This document shows, piece by piece, positions 50,772 to 59,230 of a stretch of DNA of 64,000 nucleotides. Numbering within the stretch: the stretch's first letter is position 1; each line of letters begins with the position of its first letter. This DNA comes from an uncultured Porphyromonadaceae bacterium (GTDB taxonomy: Bacteria; Bacteroidota; Bacteroidia; Bacteroidales; Muribaculaceae). Position numbers and translations under genes: made by a program. The stretch is from NCBI GenBank assembly GCA_900545955.1, contig URAU01000003.1, positions 108,139 through 172,138 on the forward strand, written 5' to 3'. The notes beneath the pieces are model-generated. The model was not told the DNA's origin. It saw only the letters and a program-made list of their open reading frames with translations, and ran no database searches.

Positions 50772-52553
50772 TCAGAATATAACTGTACGTTCCATACGAG
50801 CCTGAATCGGGTCAAGCGTCTGCAGGCGCCGGATGTCCTTATAGAGCGGATATGCTTGCCCGAGTTCCTCGCGGAGGGCGCGGACGCGAGCATAGTCGGA
50901 ATATCCGGCAATCGAGCTGAGAATTTCCATGAAGTTGGCTTCGCGGCTCGGATAATCTACTACCTGATATTTGGAGTAGCCCATTTCGGCTGCCAGATCG
51001 GCGATGGCGTCGTCGAGCGAGCCGAGTTTGTCGACAAGGCCGATACGGAGGGCTGATGTACCGTCCCATACGCGGCCTTCGGCTATTGCTTTGATGGAGT
51101 CCTGAGTCATATGGCGCCCTTCGGCGCAGCGTGATGTGAAGAGTTCGTAGCCCTGATTTACAGTGGACTGCATTTTCTGGCGTACGAACGGGCTCATAGG
51201 CTCAAACGAGTTGGGCTGTGCACCGTTGGCGTTGGTTGTCACGAAGTCGATGTTGACGCCCAGATGATTTGTCAGCAGACCGTTGAAGCAGGGAATCATG
51301 CCGAAGATGCCGATTGAGCCAGTCAGCGTGGTGGGCTGTGCGTAAATTTTATCGGCGCCACACGAAATGTAGTAACCGCCCGAAGCAGCATAGTCGCCCA
51401 TGCTGACGTAGAGTTTTTTGCCTTTCGATTTGAACACCTCGAGAGCGTGCCAGATTTGTTCGGATGCGAATGCCGAGCCGCCCCCGCTGTTCACGCGGAG
51501 CACCATGGCTTTTATATCGTCGTCGTCGGCAAGGTCGAGAATATCGGGAACCACGCGGTCTGAGGCAATCCCCTCGCGGTCGGAGGTTGTAATGTCGCCG
51601 GCCGCATAGTATACGGCGATTTTCTTTTTAGCTTTTTCGCGGTGTGGAATTTCCACGTCGGTCGAGAGATATTGGCTTACACCGATAAGACGCAGGTCGT
51701 CCTTATGCTCGCGTCCGGTCTTGTCCTTGAGATAGTCGGTGATTTCATCGGTGTATTTCAGCCCGTCGACAAGCTTGAGGTCTACCATTTTGACGGCTTC
51801 AGCCACAGTAGCGAGCGAGTCTGCCATCTGGTTCAGCTGCTCTACGCTGATGCCGCGCGATTTGGCTACGGCTTCGGTGTATTGCCTCCAGAGCCCGTCG
51901 AGATATACGGAGGTCTGCAGGCGGTTGGCTTCACTCATGTGGTCGAGCAGGAAAGGTTCCACAGCGCTTTTGAATGTTCCGACTTTCACCACCTGCATTT
52001 CCACGCCGAGTTTGTCGAGCAATCCCTTGAAGAACGGAATCCCTGTTGCAAGGCCTTCGAGACCGATTTCACCTACGGGATTGAGAAAAACTTCGTCGGC
52101 AGCTGTAGCTATGTAATAATCGCCCTGGCTGTAGGAGTCGCCGTAAGCCACAACCCATTTCCCTGATTCGCGGAAGCTTTCAACAGCCTGCCGGATTGCC
52201 TGGCGTGTCGCCATGCCGGCAACGGCGCCGTTTGCCTTGATGTAGAGGCCCTCGATTTTCGAGTCGGTTTTTGCGGCCGCAATGGCGTCGACAATCGAGG
52301 AGAGCGTAGTGGCGGAGTTCATTTCTCCGTTTACAATCTGCATGAACGTCGGCATTTCGACAGTTTCGTCGATCGGGCCGTTCAGGTCAAGGCAGAGGAT
52401 GGAGTGATGATGAATCTTTGTGGTTTCGGTTTTTGAGAAGCTTACAATCGATGAGATGGCAAACATCATGCAGAGCACGATGATCAGCATCGCTGAAATC
52501 CATATGGCTGCCAGCGAGCCAAGCATGGAGATGAAAAAACGTTTGAGCAACAT
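50772..52553 (-). CDS. sppA: Signal peptide peptidase SppA, 67K type
   Basis: SppA is a membrane serine protease that degrades leftover signal peptides. The 593-residue protein has a membrane anchor (about 8-38) and two S49 domains. The first holds the likely catalytic Lys region (VVAYGDSYSQGDYYIATAAD). The second holds the nucleophile Ser in GDYAASGGYYISCGADKIYA, preceded by VLRVNSGGGSAFASEQIWH. Both halves share the S49 fold. It has its own promoter and a leader of roughly 115 nt. It starts the operon sppA-lpxK-punA-thiL. Confidence 0.95.
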   Translation of the reverse strand: MLLKRFFISMLGSLAAIWISAMLIIVLCMMFAISSIVSFSKTETTKIHHHSILCLDLNGPIDETVEMPTFMQIVNGEMNSATTLSSIVDAIAAAKTDSKIEGLYIKANGAVAGMATRQAIRQAVESFRESGKWVVAYGDSYSQGDYYIATAADEVFLNPVGEIGLEGLATGIPFFKGLLDKLGVEMQVVKVGTFKSAVEPFLLDHMSEANRLQTSVYLDGLWRQYTEAVAKSRGISVEQLNQMADSLATVAEAVKMVDLKLVDGLKYTDEITDYLKDKTGREHKDDLRLIGVSQYLSTDVEIPHREKAKKKIAVYYAAGDITTSDREGIASDRVVPDILDLADDDDIKAMVLRVNSGGGSAFASEQIWHALEVFKSKGKKLYVSMGDYAASGGYYISCGADKIYAQPTTLTGSIGIFGMIPCFNGLLTNHLGVNIDFVTTNANGAQPNSFEPMSPFVRQKMQSTVNQGYELFTSRCAEGRHMTQDSIKAIAEGRVWDGTSALRIGLVDKLGSLDDAIADLAAEMGYSKYQVVDYPSREANFMEILSSIAGYSDYARVRALREELGQAYPLYKDIRRLQTLDPIQARMERTVIF

Positions 52554-52672
52554 TTATGTGTTGGAATTAAATATTTGCAGGATAGCGGTTTGACGCGCGT
52601 TCTCCGCTCCGCAATCGCCCAAAAACGACGCGTGGCGGAAAGTGCAGCCCGCAGGTCAATCCATATTACCTA

Positions 52673-52704
52673 CAAAAATAACACTTTTTAATTAAATACA
52701 CAAA
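52673..52704 (-). promoter_or_regulatory. sppA: Promoter of the sppA operon
   Basis: The minus strand shows TTTG, 20 nt, TATTTTTG, 120 bp upstream of the sppA ATG. Confidence 0.75.
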
Positions 52705-52750
52705 TTTGCTTCACGCCTGGCAAACGCATCGGAAAATTATGGCATTATCC

Positions 52751-52880
52751 CGGTTTAATAATGATTAATCATGATTTATCAGGATTAAACACGATTTATC
52801 AGGAATAATCACAACTTATCCGGATTAGTCGAGATGAATCCCGATCAACCCGGATAAGTCGTGAATATTCCCGGTAGTCT
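52751..52880. repeat. Array of degenerate 10-bp repeats, about 13 units
   Basis: Successive decamers such as ATGATTAATC, ATGATTTATC, AGGATTAAAC, ACGATTTATC and CGGATTAGTC follow with an exact 10-bp period and no insertions. The consensus approaches GGATTAATCC, which is its own reverse complement. The array sits in the 364-bp gap between the prfC 3' end and the sppA promoter. A similar array is at 59091-59230. Confidence 0.7.
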
Positions 52881-52917
52881 GGGCGCCTCAAGGCTGCCGT
52901 ACCGGTTTGGTCAAGCG

Positions 52918-54498
52918 TTAAAATTCACTCCGAAAATGGAAATTGATGGCGGGAAAGTCCGTACGGGCCATCTGGAGAACGTAGTTGGAGTCGGCGAGGA
53001 AGACGTCGCGGCCCATGGTGTCGGTGGCCATGAACTGGTATTTGCGCTTTTTGAAGGCTTCGAGGGCTTCGGCGTCGTCGCTTTCAATCCAGCAGGCTTT
53101 GTAGAGCGAGATGGGTTCCCAGCGGCACTGGGCGCCGTATTCATGGAGAAGGCGGTACTGGATAACCTCAAACTGAAGCTGCCCGACAGTGCCGACAATC
53201 TTGCGTCCGTTGAACTGGTTGACAAACAACTGTGCGACACCTTCGTCCATTAGCTGACGTATGCCCTTGTCAAGTTGTTTGGCTTTCATCGGGTCGGTGT
53301 TCTCGATGTATTTGAACATCTCGGGTGAGAAGGAGGGGAGTCCCTTGAAATGAATGGTCTCGCCAGCTGTGAGTGTGTCGCCGATTTTGAAGTTGCCGGT
53401 ATCGGGGATGCCGACTATGTCGCCGGGATAGGCTTCATCGACGATGCTCTTTTTCTGTGCCATGAAAGCCGTGGGGGCGGCGAAGCGCATCATTTTGTCG
53501 GAGCGGATATGGCGGTAATTTACGTTGCGCTCGAATTTGCCGGAGCAAACCTTGACGAAGGCGATGCAGGAGCGGTGGTTGGGGTCCATGTTGGCGTGAA
53601 TCTTGAACACGAAACCGGAGAAGGTCTCTTCTTCAGGATTTATCACGCGCTCTTCGGCCTGCACGGGACGCGGCGACGGGGCTATCTGCACGAAGCAGTC
53701 GAGCAGTTCCTTCACGCCGAAGGTGTTTAACGCCGAGCCGAAGAATACCGGGGCGAGTTTTCCGGCGAGATATTCCTCTTTGTCGAATTCGGGGTAGACG
53801 CCGGAAATCAGTTCGAGGTCGTCGCGCAGTTTGGTGGCATCAGCTTCGCCTATGGTCTCGTCGACCAGCGGGGAGGCGAGGTCGTCGACTTCCACGCGCT
53901 CCGTAACCTTCTGCTTGTCGGGCTTGAAGAGGTCGAGCGAGTGCTCGTAAATGTTGTAGACGCCTTTGAATTTCGCGCCGATGTTGATGGGCCAGGAAAG
54001 CGGGCGTACGGCTATTTTCAGCTCGCTTTCAAGCTCGTCGAGGATGTCGAATGGGTCGCGGCCTTCGCGGTCGAGCTTGTTGACGAAGATTATGACGGGG
54101 GTGTTGCGCATGCGGCACACTTCCATCAGTTTGCGAGTCTGCATTTCGACGCCCTTGGCCACGTCGACCACAATAATTACGGAATCGACGGCTGTGAGCG
54201 TGCGGTATGTATCCTCGGCGAAGTCCTGGTGGCCCGGGGTATCGAGGATGTTGATTTTGTAGTCGCCGTAGTTGAAGCCCATCACGGAAGTGGCAACCGA
54301 GATGCCGCGTTGCTTCTCGATTTCCATCCAGTCGGATGTGGCGGTTTTCTTGATTTTGTTGGATTTTACGGCACCGGCAATGTGGATTGCGCCGCCGAAT
54401 AGCAGGAGCTTTTCGGTGAGGGTGGTTTTGCCGGCGTCGGGGTGGGAGATGATGGCGAAAGTGCGCCGGCGGCTTATTTCTTCGGTTAGGGTCGACAC
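52918..54498 (-). CDS. prfC: Peptide chain release factor 3
   Basis: RF3 is a GTPase that recycles RF1/RF2 from the ribosome after termination. The 526-residue length is standard. The GTPase motifs are visible: SHPDAGKTTLTEKLLLFGGA (G1, about 18-37), the RGISVATSVMGF switch I and DTPGHQDFAEDTYR (G3). NKLDREGRDP is G4. Domain II and the C-terminal domain follow, ending with FGVNFNA-like FHFRSEF. It lies 36 bp after rmlD, and probably belongs to the same leftward unit. Confidence 0.97.
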   Translation of the reverse strand: MSTLTEEISRRRTFAIISHPDAGKTTLTEKLLLFGGAIHIAGAVKSNKIKKTATSDWMEIEKQRGISVATSVMGFNYGDYKINILDTPGHQDFAEDTYRTLTAVDSVIIVVDVAKGVEMQTRKLMEVCRMRNTPVIIFVNKLDREGRDPFDILDELESELKIAVRPLSWPINIGAKFKGVYNIYEHSLDLFKPDKQKVTERVEVDDLASPLVDETIGEADATKLRDDLELISGVYPEFDKEEYLAGKLAPVFFGSALNTFGVKELLDCFVQIAPSPRPVQAEERVINPEEETFSGFVFKIHANMDPNHRSCIAFVKVCSGKFERNVNYRHIRSDKMMRFAAPTAFMAQKKSIVDEAYPGDIVGIPDTGNFKIGDTLTAGETIHFKGLPSFSPEMFKYIENTDPMKAKQLDKGIRQLMDEGVAQLFVNQFNGRKIVGTVGQLQFEVIQYRLLHEYGAQCRWEPISLYKACWIESDDAEALEAFKKRKYQFMATDTMGRDVFLADSNYVLQMARTDFPAINFHFRSEF

Positions 54499-54534
54499 GG
54501 TTTTATTTCTCGTGATGGAATGAAACTATGCTGA

Positions 54535-55389
54535 TCAGTAGCCGAGCTGACGGAGGCAGTCGGCGAGGGCTTCTTCCCAGTGGGGAATCTCGATGCCGTA
54601 AGTGGCTTTGATGCGCGTGCGGTCGAGGATGCTGTAGGATGGACGCGATGCGGGGGTGGGATAGTCTTCGGTGGGGATTGGGGTGACTTTCACATCCTTG
54701 CCGGCGATGCGGAAAATTGCCTTGGCGAAGTCGTACCAGGAGGCAGCTCCCTCGTCTGTAAAGTGGTAGATGCCCGGTACCCACTGATGGGACTGTAGCA
54801 CTTTTACAACGGCGCGGGCGAGGTCGCGGGCAAAGGTGGGAGTGCCGATCTGGTCGCATACAACCTTGATTTCCGGCTGTGAGTCGGCCAGGCGGAGCAT
54901 CGTTTTTACGAAGTTGTTGCCGTGGGCTGAATAGAGCCATGCGGTACGGATTATGATGGCCTGGGGGGCCAGGGCGAGCAGCAGGGTCTCTCCCTTGCGC
55001 TTTGTGGTGCCGTACTGCGATATGGGGTTCACCTTATCGCTTTCGCGGTAGGGGCGGTGGTTGGTGCCGTCGAATACGTAGTCGGTGGATATGTGGATTA
55101 TCTTGGCTCCGTTGGCGTCGGCGGCCATGGCGAGATTCTTGACCGCGTCGGTGTTGACGGCGGCGCAGAGCATCTTCTCCTCCTCGGCGCGGTCTACGGC
55201 GGTGTAGGCGGCGCAGTTTACGATATGGGTTATCTCGTTGTTGGCCACGTAGGAGTCCACGGCCTTGGCGTTGGTGAGGTCGAGTTCCTGCACGTCGGTG
55301 TATAGTGTCTGCCCGGGAAATTCGCGTTCGAGAATTTCGTGCAGCTCGGTTCCGAGCTGGCCATTGGCTCCGGTTATGAGTATCTTCAT
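54535..55389 (-). CDS. rfbD: dTDP-4-dehydrorhamnose reductase
   Basis: This NAD(P)H-dependent reductase makes dTDP-L-rhamnose for O-antigen or other surface glycans. The start chosen is MKILITGANGQLGTEL at 55389; the upstream 19 codons do not resemble the family. The 284-residue protein has the Rossmann loop GANGQLG and the short-chain-type catalytic triad (Ser/Thr in HISTDYVFDG, Y and K in SQYGTTKRKGE). The C-terminal sugar-binding region is YHFTDEGAASWYDFA. No rmlA/B/C genes are adjacent, so the rest of the pathway lies elsewhere. Confidence 0.93.
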   Translation of the reverse strand: MKILITGANGQLGTELHEILEREFPGQTLYTDVQELDLTNAKAVDSYVANNEITHIVNCAAYTAVDRAEEEKMLCAAVNTDAVKNLAMAADANGAKIIHISTDYVFDGTNHRPYRESDKVNPISQYGTTKRKGETLLLALAPQAIIIRTAWLYSAHGNNFVKTMLRLADSQPEIKVVCDQIGTPTFARDLARAVVKVLQSHQWVPGIYHFTDEGAASWYDFAKAIFRIAGKDVKVTPIPTEDYPTPASRPSYSILDRTRIKATYGIEIPHWEEALADCLRQLGY

Positions 55390-55548
55390 ATCAAAGAAAG
55401 GTGGGATTCGTTGGAACGACGTTGAAAAATCAGCCGGCCCGGGCACTCTTGCCGCAATTGAGGGGCATGAGTGGATTCGTAGCCGGCGTGGGTAAGTGGC
55501 ATCTGGACGCGCCGACAGGCGGCGCGCTCCGTGCCGGTAGGATTGGCG

Positions 55549-55887
55549 TCAGTCGTCGAGGTTGATTTTCTCCTTGGCGGGGTTGCGGTAGTGGATTTTA
55601 CCGTCGATGTATTCCTGTGCGGCGATAAGAGTGGGCTTGGGGAGCTTTTCGTAGTAGCGCGAGATTTCAATCTGCTCGCGGTTTTCGGAGATTTCCTCGA
55701 GATTGTCGTTGAGCGAGGCGAATTCCTGAAGCTTCTTATCAAGGTCGCTCTTCATTTCACCGGCAATCTGATTGGCGCGTTTTGCGATGATGGCAACGGT
55801 TTCGTAGACGTTGCCGGTGTCCTTGCAAAGGTCCATCATGTCGCGGGTCACGGTGTTGAGCGGTGCATTGGTCTTCTTGTAGTCCAT
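55549..55887 (-). CDS. rpoZ: DNA-directed RNA polymerase omega subunit, Bacteroidota type
   Basis: Omega helps assemble the beta' subunit. The 112-residue protein resembles the Bacteroidota omega. An early NTVTRDMMDLCKDTGNVYE is followed by VAIIAKRANQIAGEM, the equivalent of the classical AARRA/KRANQ core. A helical middle follows, with the late KPTLIAAQEYIDGKIHYR. It lies 24 bp after bamD, and the pair is probably expressed from the bamD promoter. The divergence from proteobacterial omega makes it easy to mis-call as hypothetical. Confidence 0.85.
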   Translation of the reverse strand: MDYKKTNAPLNTVTRDMMDLCKDTGNVYETVAIIAKRANQIAGEMKSDLDKKLQEFASLNDNLEEISENREQIEISRYYEKLPKPTLIAAQEYIDGKIHYRNPAKEKINLDD

Positions 55888-55911
55888 AGTGGTTATGCGG
55901 GTTGTTATGCT

Positions 55912-56727
55912 TTAGTCTTTAACGTATTTTCGGGCGATTTTCAGGATATTGTCGGCCTCCTGGCGGCGCGGGGAATCGGGATAGTTGTTGATGAAGCTGT
56001 AGTATTCATCGACAACGTCGCGGAAGCGGTCGGCTTTGCGTTCGTCGACGGAGAGGACGGCTTCCTGATAGCGGGCCTTGAGCACGAGCATCTCGAGCTC
56101 TTCCTTATATTTGGAATAGGGATATTCCTTGATGGCGTTTTTGGCGGTGATTATGGCGCTTTCGTAGTTGTTGCCCATATAGTTGCCGAGGTTGTAGTAT
56201 AGCTGGGCATTCTGAAGCTCCTTGAGAGTCAGTTTGTCCTGCATCTCGAAAATGGCGTTTTGGGCGAGTGTCACCTTGTCGGAGCGCGGGAAGTAATCGA
56301 GAAATCCCTGCAGCTCTTCGATGGCTTTGATGGTCTCGCTCTGATCAAGTTGAGCTTCGGGAGAGTCGAGATAGTAGGCGTAGCCCGCGTAGTAGCGTGC
56401 GAGTTCGGTGAATTTTCCTTTGGGATAGCGCTGATAGTAGGTTTTGAAAAATTCGGCGGCTTCGGGATATTCTTTGTTCTCGAAGTAGCTGAGTCCGAGC
56501 AGGTAGAGCGACTCCTCGGCGCGGTCGCTCCCTTTTAGCTGGGTGACCACATCGCGCAGAAGCGTGTAGCTCTGTACGTATTTTTTCTGCTCGAAAGCTC
56601 GCTTTGCGAATTCGAACTTGTAGTTTGGATCGGGGTTTTTAAGCGCTTTCTGGTATTGGCTGCATCCTGAAGCGGCCACGGCTACAATCAGGCAGCCCAA
56701 AAAGCGGTATATCATTGATCTGCGCAT
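55912..56727 (-). CDS. bamD: Outer-membrane protein assembly factor BamD
   Basis: BamD is the essential lipoprotein of the BAM complex, which folds outer-membrane beta-barrel proteins. The 271-residue protein has a lipoprotein signal ending VAASGCSQY (Cys22). It carries tandem TPRs: FEFAKRAFEQKKYVQSYTLL (about 38-57), LYLLGLSYFENKEYPEAAEF and QLYYNLGNYMGNNYESAI. The Tyr/Gly/Lys patterning is typical. It is divergent from the PASTA gene, with back-to-back consensus promoters between them. It leads bamD-rpoZ. Confidence 0.94.
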   Translation of the reverse strand: MRRSMIYRFLGCLIVAVAASGCSQYQKALKNPDPNYKFEFAKRAFEQKKYVQSYTLLRDVVTQLKGSDRAEESLYLLGLSYFENKEYPEAAEFFKTYYQRYPKGKFTELARYYAGYAYYLDSPEAQLDQSETIKAIEELQGFLDYFPRSDKVTLAQNAIFEMQDKLTLKELQNAQLYYNLGNYMGNNYESAIITAKNAIKEYPYSKYKEELEMLVLKARYQEAVLSVDERKADRFRDVVDEYYSFINNYPDSPRRQEADNILKIARKYVKD

Positions 56728-56792
56728 ACTCGGCGAAGTGAAATTGCATGACTTTTGTGCGCCCGATTGCTCCGGCGCTACTTTTCAAGCCA

Positions 56793-56824
56793 CAAAGTTA
56801 ATAAATTCCCTCGAAAAGCCCAAA
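56793..56824 (-). promoter_or_regulatory. bamD: Promoter of bamD-rpoZ
   Basis: The minus strand shows TTTG, 20 nt, TAACTTTG, about 65 bp upstream of the bamD ATG. Confidence 0.8.
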
Positions 56825-56853
56825 CGGATAAATGTCTCCGAATTGGATTTCAC

Positions 56854-56884
56854 TTGCCAAATCGGGGGATAATGGTTAATTTTG
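56854..56884 (+). promoter_or_regulatory. Promoter of the PASTA gene and rluD
   Basis: TTG, 20 nt, TAATTTTG, about 80 bp upstream of the chosen ATG and facing away from the bamD promoter. Confidence 0.7.
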
Positions 56885-56964
56885 CATTTCCGAACAGCTA
56901 TCCTTCATCCGGCGTTGTCTGGAATTTAGGTGGCTATGCTGTTCGCAATAATAAGCCGATAGAG

Positions 56965-57957
56965 ATGAGCAACGATTTCAATGATGATTCGCGGCGTGCT
57001 CCCCGGGGCGGCCGTCAGATAAATTTCGACGACGACGATTTCGTCGGCAACGCACCGGCGTCGCAACGCCGTAGGCCGTCGCGTCCTGTCGACGATTATG
57101 CTCCTGGCGACGAGCGTGATTACGGACGTCGCGACCGCGACTGGGCCGATGATCTGGCTACACGTGCCGACGGCCGCATATCGGCCGATTACGATGATTA
57201 CCATCGCGGTAATCCGGCAGCCACACGCCAGCGCCGGCAGCGTTCCGAGCGTCAGGAGTCTTCCAGGCGACGCATAGAAGAACGCCTTTACTCCGACGAT
57301 GAATATTATTCCTCTCCTTCCGACCCTCAGGATATGGAAAGACCTGCAAGCTTCGTGCGCCGTCATCCGGTGCTTATGAATTTTATATATGCCATAGCGG
57401 CTGCAGCTGTGTTGCTGTGGGTGCTGATGTGGTTTCTCGATTTCTGGACATTCCACGGCCAGGAGCGGGTAGTGCCGGATGTGAAGGGGCAGACCTACGC
57501 CAGTGCAGCCGGCAATGTGGACCTCTCGGGGCTGCGTGCCGTTATAACCGACTCGGTGTTCGACAGCTATAGCCGACCGGGCACTGTGGTTGAGCAGGTG
57601 CCTGTGGCCGGGGCGAAAATCAAGAAGGGTGGCACGGTGTATCTCACCATCGTGGCTTTCACTCCGAAACTGGTGACTGTGCCTGAGTTCTACAACGTTT
57701 CCGTGCGTCAGGCCCGCTCGATGTTCGCGGGTCTGGGGATATCCGACATACGCGAAGTTCCGGTGGTATCGGAGTATGAGGGACTTGTGCTCGGAGCGAA
57801 ATTCAACGGCGTAGCACTTCAGCCTGGCGCGCGCATCCCGGTTTCTGCCGTAGTTACCCTTGAGGTCGGCTCCGGCTATTCGCTTGACGAGGAAATCGGC
57901 GCAGCCGTCGACACCGTGGCCATCGACGCCGCCATTGACGAACTCAGCATCGAATAA
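56965..57957 (+). CDS. Membrane-anchored PASTA-domain protein with a long charged N-terminus
   Basis: PASTA domains bind peptidoglycan or beta-lactam-like ligands. The start chosen is MSNDFNDDSRRAPRGG at 56965, inside the transcript predicted from the promoter. The 330-residue protein has an Asp/Arg-rich, probably disordered cytosolic segment (1-135), one membrane segment (about 140-162, FIYAIAAAAVLLWVLMWFL) and PASTA modules (about 173-240 and 245-312). Motif features are RVVPDVKGQTYASAAG and TPKLVTVPEFYNVSVRQAR. An acidic tail ends the protein. No kinase domain is attached. rluD begins 12 bp later. Confidence 0.82.
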   Translation: MSNDFNDDSRRAPRGGRQINFDDDDFVGNAPASQRRRPSRPVDDYAPGDERDYGRRDRDWADDLATRADGRISADYDDYHRGNPAATRQRRQRSERQESSRRRIEERLYSDDEYYSSPSDPQDMERPASFVRRHPVLMNFIYAIAAAAVLLWVLMWFLDFWTFHGQERVVPDVKGQTYASAAGNVDLSGLRAVITDSVFDSYSRPGTVVEQVPVAGAKIKKGGTVYLTIVAFTPKLVTVPEFYNVSVRQARSMFAGLGISDIREVPVVSEYEGLVLGAKFNGVALQPGARIPVSAVVTLEVGSGYSLDEEIGAAVDTVAIDAAIDELSIE

Positions 57958-57969
57958 TCTTTACGAGCT

Positions 57970-59067
57970 ATGGCAGAGGATTTTTTCGAAGGAGCTCTTG
58001 CGGAGGCGGATTTCGATGAGACGGAATTTGACGAGTCGGAACTCGAGGACCTCGGAGGCGATTCGGCCTCAGGAGGGCAGATGTACGAACATTTCCGCTT
58101 TGTGGCCGACAAGGGGCAACAGCTTCTGCGCGTCGACAAGTTTCTGGTCGACCATATGCAGAGAGCATCGCGCAACCGGATTCAGCAGGCTGCCGAGGCC
58201 GGTTGTATCCTCGCCAACGGCAAGCCCGTAAAGTCGAACTATCGGGTTAAGCCCGACGACGTGATTTCGGTGGTAATGGACCGCCCGCGCTACGAATGTG
58301 AAATCATAGCCGAGGATATTCCGCTCGACATTGTATATGAAGATGATACGGTGCTGGTGGTCAATAAGCCCGCAGGTCTGGTGGTTCATCCGGGCCACGG
58401 CAATTATTCCGGAACGCTTGTAAACGCTCTTGCCTGGCATTTCCGCAACACGCCCGATTACGACGTTAACGACCCGCGCCTTGGTCTTGTTCACCGCATC
58501 GATAAGGACACATCCGGACTGCTTGTGGTAGCCAAGACGCCGGATGCCAAGACGCATCTGGGGCGCCAGTTTTTCAACAAGACCACCAAGCGCGAATATG
58601 TTGCCGTAGTATGGGGAATTCCACAGCCAGAAGAGGGTACCATAGTCGGCAATATCGGGCGCGATCCCAAGGACCGCCTGCGTATGGCCGTTTTTCCTCC
58701 TGACTCGGAAATCGGCAAGCACGCCGTGACACACTATGCTACGGTGGAGAAACTTCAGTATGTATCTGTTGTGAAATGCGTGCTTGAGACCGGACGCACG
58801 CATCAGATCCGCGCCCATATGCAGAGCATCGGACACCCGCTGCTCAACGATGCGCGCTACGGAGGCGACGAGATACTGCGCGGCACCACGTCGGCGCGCT
58901 ACCGCCAGTTTGTGCGCAATTGTTTCGATGTCTGTCCGCGGCAGGCGCTGCATGCGCGAACGCTGGGGTTCGTACATCCCGCCACCGGCGAGGAGATGTT
59001 CTTCAGTTGCCCCGTGCCAGCCGATATGATGGCGATGATAGAGAAATGGCGCCGCGCCACGTTTTGA
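57970..59067 (+). CDS. Ribosomal large subunit pseudouridine synthase RluD
   Basis: It modifies uridines in helix 69 of 23S rRNA, aiding ribosome assembly. The 365-residue protein has an acidic N-terminal extension of about 40 residues, an S4 RNA-binding domain (about 52-102) and the RluA catalytic domain. The catalytic D178 is in HRIDKDTSGL. The family features KPAGLVVHPGHGNYSGTL and ETGRTHQIRAHM are complete. RluD is favoured over RluA/C by the S4 domain and genomic setting. It follows the PASTA gene by 12 bp. Confidence 0.9.
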   Translation: MAEDFFEGALAEADFDETEFDESELEDLGGDSASGGQMYEHFRFVADKGQQLLRVDKFLVDHMQRASRNRIQQAAEAGCILANGKPVKSNYRVKPDDVISVVMDRPRYECEIIAEDIPLDIVYEDDTVLVVNKPAGLVVHPGHGNYSGTLVNALAWHFRNTPDYDVNDPRLGLVHRIDKDTSGLLVVAKTPDAKTHLGRQFFNKTTKREYVAVVWGIPQPEEGTIVGNIGRDPKDRLRMAVFPPDSEIGKHAVTHYATVEKLQYVSVVKCVLETGRTHQIRAHMQSIGHPLLNDARYGGDEILRGTTSARYRQFVRNCFDVCPRQALHARTLGFVHPATGEEMFFSCPVPADMMAMIEKWRRATF

Positions 59068-59090
59068 CAATCAGTTGGATTCTGGATTAA

Positions 59091-59230
59091 TCCTGATAAT
59101 TCTCGATTTATCCAGATTAATCGAGAATTTTCCTGATTAATCGGGAATTAGCTCGAATTAGCTCGAATAAGCTCGAATAAGCCCGAATAAGCCCGAATAA
59201 ACCGGATTAAGCCCGATTATTTTGGGGATT
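59091..59230. repeat. Array of degenerate 10-bp repeats, about 14 units, between convergent genes
   Basis: The units follow an exact 10-bp period: TCTGGATTAA, TCCTGATAAT and TCTCGATTTA come early, and GCTCGAATTA, GCTCGAATAA, GCCCGAATAA and GCCCGATTAT come late. The consensus approaches the self-complementary GGATTAATCC. Parts fold into local hairpins, for example ATTCTCGATT with AATCGAGAAT. The array fills the gap between rluD (ends 59067) and the PerM gene (ends 59229) and touches the latter's stop. Confidence 0.75.

Noticed and set aside
52751..52880. CRISPR array interpretation of the decamer repeats (also 59091-59230)
   Set aside because: The units are 10 bp with no spacers, and no cas genes are nearby.
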